This document shows, one piece after another, positions 60,083 through 64,000 of a stretch of DNA of 64,000 nt. Location: contig SFKI01000001.1 in assembly GCA_004554775.1 (NCBI GenBank), forward strand, positions 155,707 to 219,706. The letters run 5' to 3'. This stretch comes from Subdoligranulum variabile. GTDB lineage: Bacteria; Bacillota; Clostridia; Oscillospirales; Ruminococcaceae. The position numbers and the translations under genes are program-made. Each line of letters begins with the position of its first letter. The first letter of the stretch is position 1. The notes under the pieces were generated by a model. The model made no database searches. It was not told the DNA's origin and worked only from the letters and a program-made list of their open reading frames with translations.

Positions 60083-60127
60083 AGCAGTAATTGCGCATGC
60101 TGCGCTTAGAAACGTGAGGGGTTATGA

Positions 60128-60337
60128 TTGAAAAACTTGTACATCAGCGCCGCCGAATATGACTACCACACCCTTTTGAAGGTGGCCGAGATGGCCGGGC
60201 TGGCGGGGCTTGTGGGCTTCCATGAGGCTGGGGACGGCTACCTGATCAGCTTCCCCGAGGGGGAGCAGGTCGATGCCTTGATTGCGGATTACAAGGGCCG
60301 CCTGCGGGACCTGGAAAATAACATCTGGATGCACTGA
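60128..60337 (+). CDS. Small protein of unknown function
   Basis: The 69-residue protein starts at TTG (60128) preceded by GTGAGGGG and a good promoter. It has an alpha/beta look (LYISAAEYDYHTLLKVAEMA ... GYLISFPEGEQVDALIADYKG), no membrane segment and no motif I can name. It lies between the ABC remnant and the phosphatase gene on the same strand as the latter. Confidence 0.6.
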   Translation: MKNLYISAAEYDYHTLLKVAEMAGLAGLVGFHEAGDGYLISFPEGEQVDALIADYKGRLRDLENNIWMH

Positions 60338-60382
60338 CCGCCCATGCCGGCGCAATTTTGATAGCTTTATGCAGAAAAGCGA

Positions 60383-60411
60383 TAGACATTGTGTTGCCGT
60401 GGCGGTATCCT
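60383..60411 (+). promoter_or_regulatory. Promoter of the HAD phosphatase gene
   Basis: TAGACA and TATCCT are 17 bases apart, 34 bases before the ATG. Confidence 0.5.
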
Positions 60412-60444
60412 AATAGCAGCAGCTTTTATAAAGGAGACACGCCC

Positions 60445-61221
60445 ATGCCGCAGACGAAAATTGTATTTTTTGATATCGACGGTACGCTGATCGACATGCA
60501 GACAAAGCAGATCACCCCAAAAACGGTGGAGGCCTTGCACCGCCTGCAAGACAGCGGTGTGAAACTCTGCATCGCCACCGGGCGTTCGCCGATGGTGCTG
60601 CCCAAGATCGCGGACATCGAGTTTGACGCCTACCTGACCTTTAACGGGTCGCTGTGCTATGATAAGCAGGGCGTGATTTTCAGCAACCCCATCCCTCACG
60701 CGGACGTGCTGCATTTTATCCGCAACGCGGCGGCGCTGGGGCGGCCGGTTTGTGTTTCGTCCAAGGATCGGCTGGCAGCCAACGGCACCGACGCTGACCT
60801 GGCGGATTATTTTGCGATTGCCAACGAGCCGGTGAACATTGCCGAGGATTTTGACGCCGTCTGCCACGAGGATATTTACCAGCTGATGCTGGGCTGCCGG
60901 GAGAAGGACTACCCTGCCCTGCTGGACGGCGTGCCCGGGGCGAAGATCGCCGCCTGGTGGGACCGCGCGGTCGATGTGATCCCCGCAAGCGGCGGCAAGG
61001 GCATTGGCATTGAAAAGCTGCTGGCCTATTTTGGCATCGACAGGGCTGACGCGCTGGCCTTTGGCGACGGCAACAACGACCGAGAAATGCTGCTGACCGT
61101 GGGCACCGGCGTGGCGATGGAGAACGGCTCGCCGGAGCTGAAGGCGATTGCCGATGCAGTCTGCGGGCCGGTGGATAGGGATGGCGTTTACTGGTATTGC
61201 GCAGAGAATGGGTTGATTTGA
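60445..61221 (+). CDS. Cof-type HAD-IIB phosphatase
   Basis: The 258-residue HAD hydrolase has motif I FFDIDGTLID, motif II CIATGRSP, motif III Lys in GGKGIGIEKL and motif IV ALAFGDGNNDREML. The cap between motifs II and III is of type IIB, as in Cof/YidA sugar-phosphate phosphatases. AAGGAG precedes the ATG at 60445; the longer frame from 60358 is rejected. A strong terminator follows. Confidence 0.9.
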   Translation: MPQTKIVFFDIDGTLIDMQTKQITPKTVEALHRLQDSGVKLCIATGRSPMVLPKIADIEFDAYLTFNGSLCYDKQGVIFSNPIPHADVLHFIRNAAALGRPVCVSSKDRLAANGTDADLADYFAIANEPVNIAEDFDAVCHEDIYQLMLGCREKDYPALLDGVPGAKIAAWWDRAVDVIPASGGKGIGIEKLLAYFGIDRADALAFGDGNNDREMLLTVGTGVAMENGSPELKAIADAVCGPVDRDGVYWYCAENGLI

Positions 61222-61243
61222 GTTGGTTCGGAGCAAATCTATA

Positions 61244-61292
61244 ACAACACTGCCGTGTCGGGTGTGGTGCTCGGCACGGCAGTGTTGTTTTT
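61244..61292 (+). terminator. Terminator of the HAD phosphatase gene
   Basis: AACACTGCCGTG and CACGGCAGTGTT pair and run into GTTTTT. Confidence 0.85.
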
Positions 61293-61374
61293 CAGGAGCA
61301 TCTACCCGCCGCTTTGTGCAGGATCGCAAGCAGGCCACCAGCTGGAGGTTTTTGCGGGTATATATAGTTCCAAA

Positions 61375-61578
61375 CGTTCCAATCGTTCATCATCGTCATT
61401 TTGACTCGTTATGTATCGCTTGTAGGGGCGGATTCCATATCCGCCCGTGGCGTTTTGCGGCGGCGCAGGATTCTTACGGGCGAGCAATGCTCGCCCCTAC
61501 CGTTGGGCAAGACATCATAATCAGCCGATACGGTATACTATAATAGAGTCAATATTTGTTTGATGAACGATTGGAACG
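61375..61578. repeat. 18-bp inverted repeat bracketing a family A element
   Basis: CGTTCCAATCGTTCATCA (61375-61392) and its exact reverse complement (61561-61578) enclose 168 bases that include family A copy 8 (61423-61503) and a TATAAT (61539-61544). No ORF is inside and no target duplication is apparent. The gap 61222-61633 holds this unit and the terminator, nothing else. Confidence 0.7.
61423..61503. repeat. Intergenic palindromic repeat, family A, copy 8
   Basis: TGTAGGGGCGGATTCCATAT begins the unit and GCGAGCAATGCTCGCCCCTA ends it, matching the module ends of the other copies. Confidence 0.75.
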
Positions 61579-61633
61579 GTTGTTTTATAGGGCGTTTTAT
61601 TTGCGGCAGCGCATAATCCTGCGGGAGCATCAG

Positions 61634-61849
61634 ATGAAGCTTTCACAGGCACAGGCAGGCATCTGCGGCCGGGTCGCAGCAGTCACGGGCAGCCACCATC
61701 TGCTGTCCCGCCTGGTCAGCATCGGTATTGTGGCGGGCAGCCGCATTGAGGTGCTGCAAAACCAGCCCAAACAGCCGGTGCTGTTCTACTGCCAGGATTC
61801 CGTCATTGCGTTGACCAAACAGGACTGCGACGGAATCGAAATCGAATGA
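61634..61849 (+). CDS. feoA: FeoA-like iron transport protein
   Basis: FeoA is a small SH3-like partner of FeoB. The 71-residue protein shows LSRLVSIGIVAGSRIEVLQN, the family core, and a closing glutamate-rich end. GGGAG is 7 bases before ATG 61634. It is followed by feoB after 19 bases. A TATAAT lies at 61539-61544 without a clear -35 box, as expected for a regulated iron promoter. Confidence 0.88.
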   Translation: MKLSQAQAGICGRVAAVTGSHHLLSRLVSIGIVAGSRIEVLQNQPKQPVLFYCQDSVIALTKQDCDGIEIE

Positions 61850-61868
61850 CATAAGAGGTGAAACAGGA

Positions 61869-63815
61869 ATGGAAAACGGCAATAAGACGATTGCCCTGCT
61901 GGGCCAGCCGAACAGCGGTAAATCGTCACTTTTTAATAGACTGACAGGTTCCCACCATCACGTGGGCAACTGGCCCGGCAAAACGGTCGAGCATAAAGCG
62001 GGCAGTTTTACGGTCAACGGCACCACATACAGCATCGTTGATCTGCCCGGCAGCTACAGCCTGTCGGCAGGCTCACAAGAGGAAGTCGTCACCACCGGGT
62101 ACATCCGTTCGGGTCAGGCGGACCTTATGGCAATTTTGGTGGACAGCTCGCAGCTTGAGCGATCGCTTTACATGCTGGCGGATTTCATCGGCACGCGCAT
62201 CCCTGTTGTGCTGATTTTAAATCTGATGGATGTGGCCGAACAGAAAGGCATAAAAATCGACACAGCGAAGCTTTCCGCGCAGCTGGACATTCCGGTCATC
62301 GGCTTTGTTGCGGCCGAGCGTAAGCGCTACCCCGCCTTAAAGGAGCAGCTCGCACAGGCGTTACAGCACCCACAGACCATGAATCAGGATGTGCTGATGC
62401 AGCATTACCGCGCCGACGCCGCGCTGGATTTTGCCGCCCGTGCCGCCAAACAGCCCGCCGACGGCATCTACACCCCGGAAAAGCAGGCTATCCGCGATTT
62501 GGAGCAAACCGACGACGGTTTGATGCTCTCTGGTAAGTATAAGTATCGCTTCATCGACGAATTGCTGACCGGTGCCGTACAGAAGCCCGCCAGTAAGCCC
62601 ACGCTTTCCCGTATTGACAAAGCCGCCCTGGGTGCGCGCAGCGGCAAGTGGGTAGCACTGGCCATGATCTTGCTGGCGCTGGGTGCTGCCATGATGGTAG
62701 CCACACCCATTATGGGCGGCGCATTCCTTATCCCGCCGTTGTTCAGCGGTCCGCTGGAGCAGTTGATGACCAGTCTGCACGTCTGGAAGCTGCTTGCCGA
62801 AATGATCTACATCGTTATCCCCAACGTGTTGGCGTTCACCCTTGCAATGGCCAGCTTTGTGGTGGGCGTGAACCTTGTGTTTAACTTCCTGGAGGATATC
62901 GGCTACATAGCCCGCATCTCGTTCGTGTTCAATAATGTCATGGAAAAATTCAACCTGCAGGGGAAAAGCATGTACTCGTTTTTGATGAGCCTTGGCTGCA
63001 ACATGGCCGGTGTAGCAAGCAGCCGCGTGATTGATAACGCCGGGCAGCGCTTTTTGACGATGTTGCTGGTGTGGAGCATCCCCTGCGGCACAACGCTTTC
63101 GCTGGCACCGATGCTGGGCGGCGTGTTCTTTGGGCCCATGGGCAGTGCGCTGGTGCTGGTGCTGATGGTCGTGATGACGATTGGCTCGATGTACCTGGCC
63201 TCCCGCGTGTTTGCGAGTAAGCTGGTCGATCAGGCCGAAAGCCACGGTCTGGTAATGGAGTTGCCGCCCTATCACAAGCCCAAATGGGGGCACATCATCC
63301 GCAGCAGCCTGATGAAAGCGGTCGATATCTTCTGGCGCGCGTTCAAAATGATTTATTTGATGTCCATTGTGTTCTATCTACTCTCCTACCCGTGGGGCGG
63401 CAATGTCAGCCTGTTGGTGCGGGTAGGCCAGGTCATCTCCCCCGTGACGGAGTTCTTCGGTATGACGTGGCAGATGTTCATGGCCTATCTTTCCTCTATG
63501 CTGACGAAGGAATCCCTGCTGGGCGTCATCAATGCGCTGTACAGCAACACCGATATTGCAGCCGCTGCGTTTAACGCCAAGTCGGTTGGCATCAGCGACA
63601 GCATCGCCGCCTTACTGCCCCAGGTCATCACCAAGGCGCAGGCGCTCGGGTTTATCATGGCCATTGTTTTCAACGTGCCCTGCACGATGACCGTCGCCGC
63701 CACCTACCGCGAGAACCACTCGATCAAATGGATTGCCCTGTCGGTGGGCTATTACGTGGCCTTTTCGCTGGCAATCAGCTGCATTTTTTACCATATTGGG
63801 CTTCTGATTTGGTAA
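61869..63815 (+). CDS. feoB: Ferrous iron transporter FeoB
   Basis: FeoB imports Fe2+ and is driven by a cytoplasmic G domain. G1 GQPNSGKSS (12-20), G3 DLPGSYSL and G4 LNLMD (the usual N-x-x-D) are visible, followed by about eight to nine membrane segments including the conserved GCNMAG and CGTTLSLAPML regions. At 648 residues it is of usual size. GAGGTGAAAC precedes the ATG. It forms an operon with feoA. Fur or other iron control is likely but no box was identified. Confidence 0.95.
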   Translation: MENGNKTIALLGQPNSGKSSLFNRLTGSHHHVGNWPGKTVEHKAGSFTVNGTTYSIVDLPGSYSLSAGSQEEVVTTGYIRSGQADLMAILVDSSQLERSLYMLADFIGTRIPVVLILNLMDVAEQKGIKIDTAKLSAQLDIPVIGFVAAERKRYPALKEQLAQALQHPQTMNQDVLMQHYRADAALDFAARAAKQPADGIYTPEKQAIRDLEQTDDGLMLSGKYKYRFIDELLTGAVQKPASKPTLSRIDKAALGARSGKWVALAMILLALGAAMMVATPIMGGAFLIPPLFSGPLEQLMTSLHVWKLLAEMIYIVIPNVLAFTLAMASFVVGVNLVFNFLEDIGYIARISFVFNNVMEKFNLQGKSMYSFLMSLGCNMAGVASSRVIDNAGQRFLTMLLVWSIPCGTTLSLAPMLGGVFFGPMGSALVLVLMVVMTIGSMYLASRVFASKLVDQAESHGLVMELPPYHKPKWGHIIRSSLMKAVDIFWRAFKMIYLMSIVFYLLSYPWGGNVSLLVRVGQVISPVTEFFGMTWQMFMAYLSSMLTKESLLGVINALYSNTDIAAAAFNAKSVGISDSIAALLPQVITKAQALGFIMAIVFNVPCTMTVAATYRENHSIKWIALSVGYYVAFSLAISCIFYHIGLLIW

Positions 63816-63904
63816 GTTGCGCACATTTATGGATACACGCAGAGGGCGGCTTTCCCGCCCTTACTGTAGGCAGTCCCCTGCTCCTTAAAAAGTTTTATAC
63901 AAAA

Positions 63905-63943
63905 AAGAAAGAAGCTCAACCTCTTGCAAGGTTGAGCTTCTTT
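63905..63943. terminator. Terminator of tRNA-Glu, possibly shared with feoB
   Basis: AAGAAGCTCAACCT and AGGTTGAGCTTCTT form a perfect stem. The minus side ends TTTCTTTTTT, the usual end of the tRNA transcript. Confidence 0.8.
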
Positions 63944-63944
63944 A

Positions 63945-64000
63945 TGACCCGTGCGGGAATCGAACCCACGTTAACGGCGTGAGAGGCCGCTGTCTTAACC
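63945..64000 (-). tRNA. tRNA-Glu (CUC anticodon), 3' part
   Basis: The minus strand holds the anticodon arm GCGGC-CTCTCAC-GCCGT (anticodon CTC), the T arm GTGGG-TTCGATT-CCCGC and the 3' acceptor strand ACGGGTC with discriminator A. The 5' acceptor and D arm lie beyond the window. CCA is not encoded. Confidence 0.9.

Noticed and set aside
59787..60098. 103-codon minus-strand frame as a real gene
   Set aside because: Only the ABC signature part is meaningful; the rest is unrelated, overlaps the aldolase start and has no ribosome site, so it is listed as a relic.

Overview
The window is a gene-dense, GC-rich stretch of a bacterial chromosome. Gene content and order point to a Firmicute of the Oscillospiraceae/Ruminococcaceae, close to Gemmiger, Subdoligranulum or Faecalibacterium. 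This is inferred from a division/cell-wall cluster headed by mraZ, DnaD- and DnaC-type replication loaders, Mini-RNase III beside obgE, the YfmF/YfmH pair, strong AGGAGG ribosome binding sites, and short palindromic repeats of the GTAGGGGCG...CGCCCCTAC kind between genes. No phage, insertion sequence, CRISPR array or rRNA was seen.

Layout. 1-947 is the 3' end of purB. 1071-2921 (minus) is an ECF sigma factor, a zinc-finger anti-sigma factor and a third membrane-anchored protein. 3028-14453 (minus) is a division/cell-wall cluster in the order mraZ, rsmH, ftsL, a PASTA-bearing class B PBP, murF, mraY, ftsW, murG, ftsQ; murE, murD, murC and ftsZ are absent. 14838-15868 holds rsmD and a coiled-coil protein, followed by tRNA-Gly. 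16242-22906 holds an unknown protein, a phosphoribosyltransferase, a dnaD-dnaC pair, a PASTA protein with a degenerate kinase domain, and yebC. 23040-32077 (mostly minus) is housekeeping: an rRNA/tRNA m5C methyltransferase, rplU-rpmA-obgE-mrnC, folD, lgt, and yfmF-yfmH. guaD follows on plus. 33766-37617 is an aspartate-pathway operon (ACT protein, hom, thrB, lysC). 37859-40402 is a class A PBP whose best start codon is ATA.

40587-43497 (plus) is a small set with a BofC-like protein, acyl carrier protein, MaoC hydratase, short-chain reductase and an unassigned protein, which looks like a minimal acyl-chain pathway. 43638-60082 is the accessory, catabolic part. A divergent locus has a GntR regulator facing a 2,3-diketogulonate-reductase-like enzyme, a YhcH protein and a zinc dehydrogenase. 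A second GntR gene leads a ketopantoate-reductase-like enzyme, a cyclase-family hydrolase, a short-chain dehydrogenase, a second YhcH protein and an M28 peptidase. A third GntR gene precedes a permease and a large hydantoinase-A-like protein whose codon use suggests very high expression. An aldolase of the DapA/NanA family follows. The region probably imports and degrades a sugar acid or a cyclic amide, but the substrate cannot be read from the sequence.

The window ends with an HAD phosphatase, feoA-feoB and the 3' part of tRNA-Glu. Promoters and hairpins given here were read by eye; none was scored computationally.
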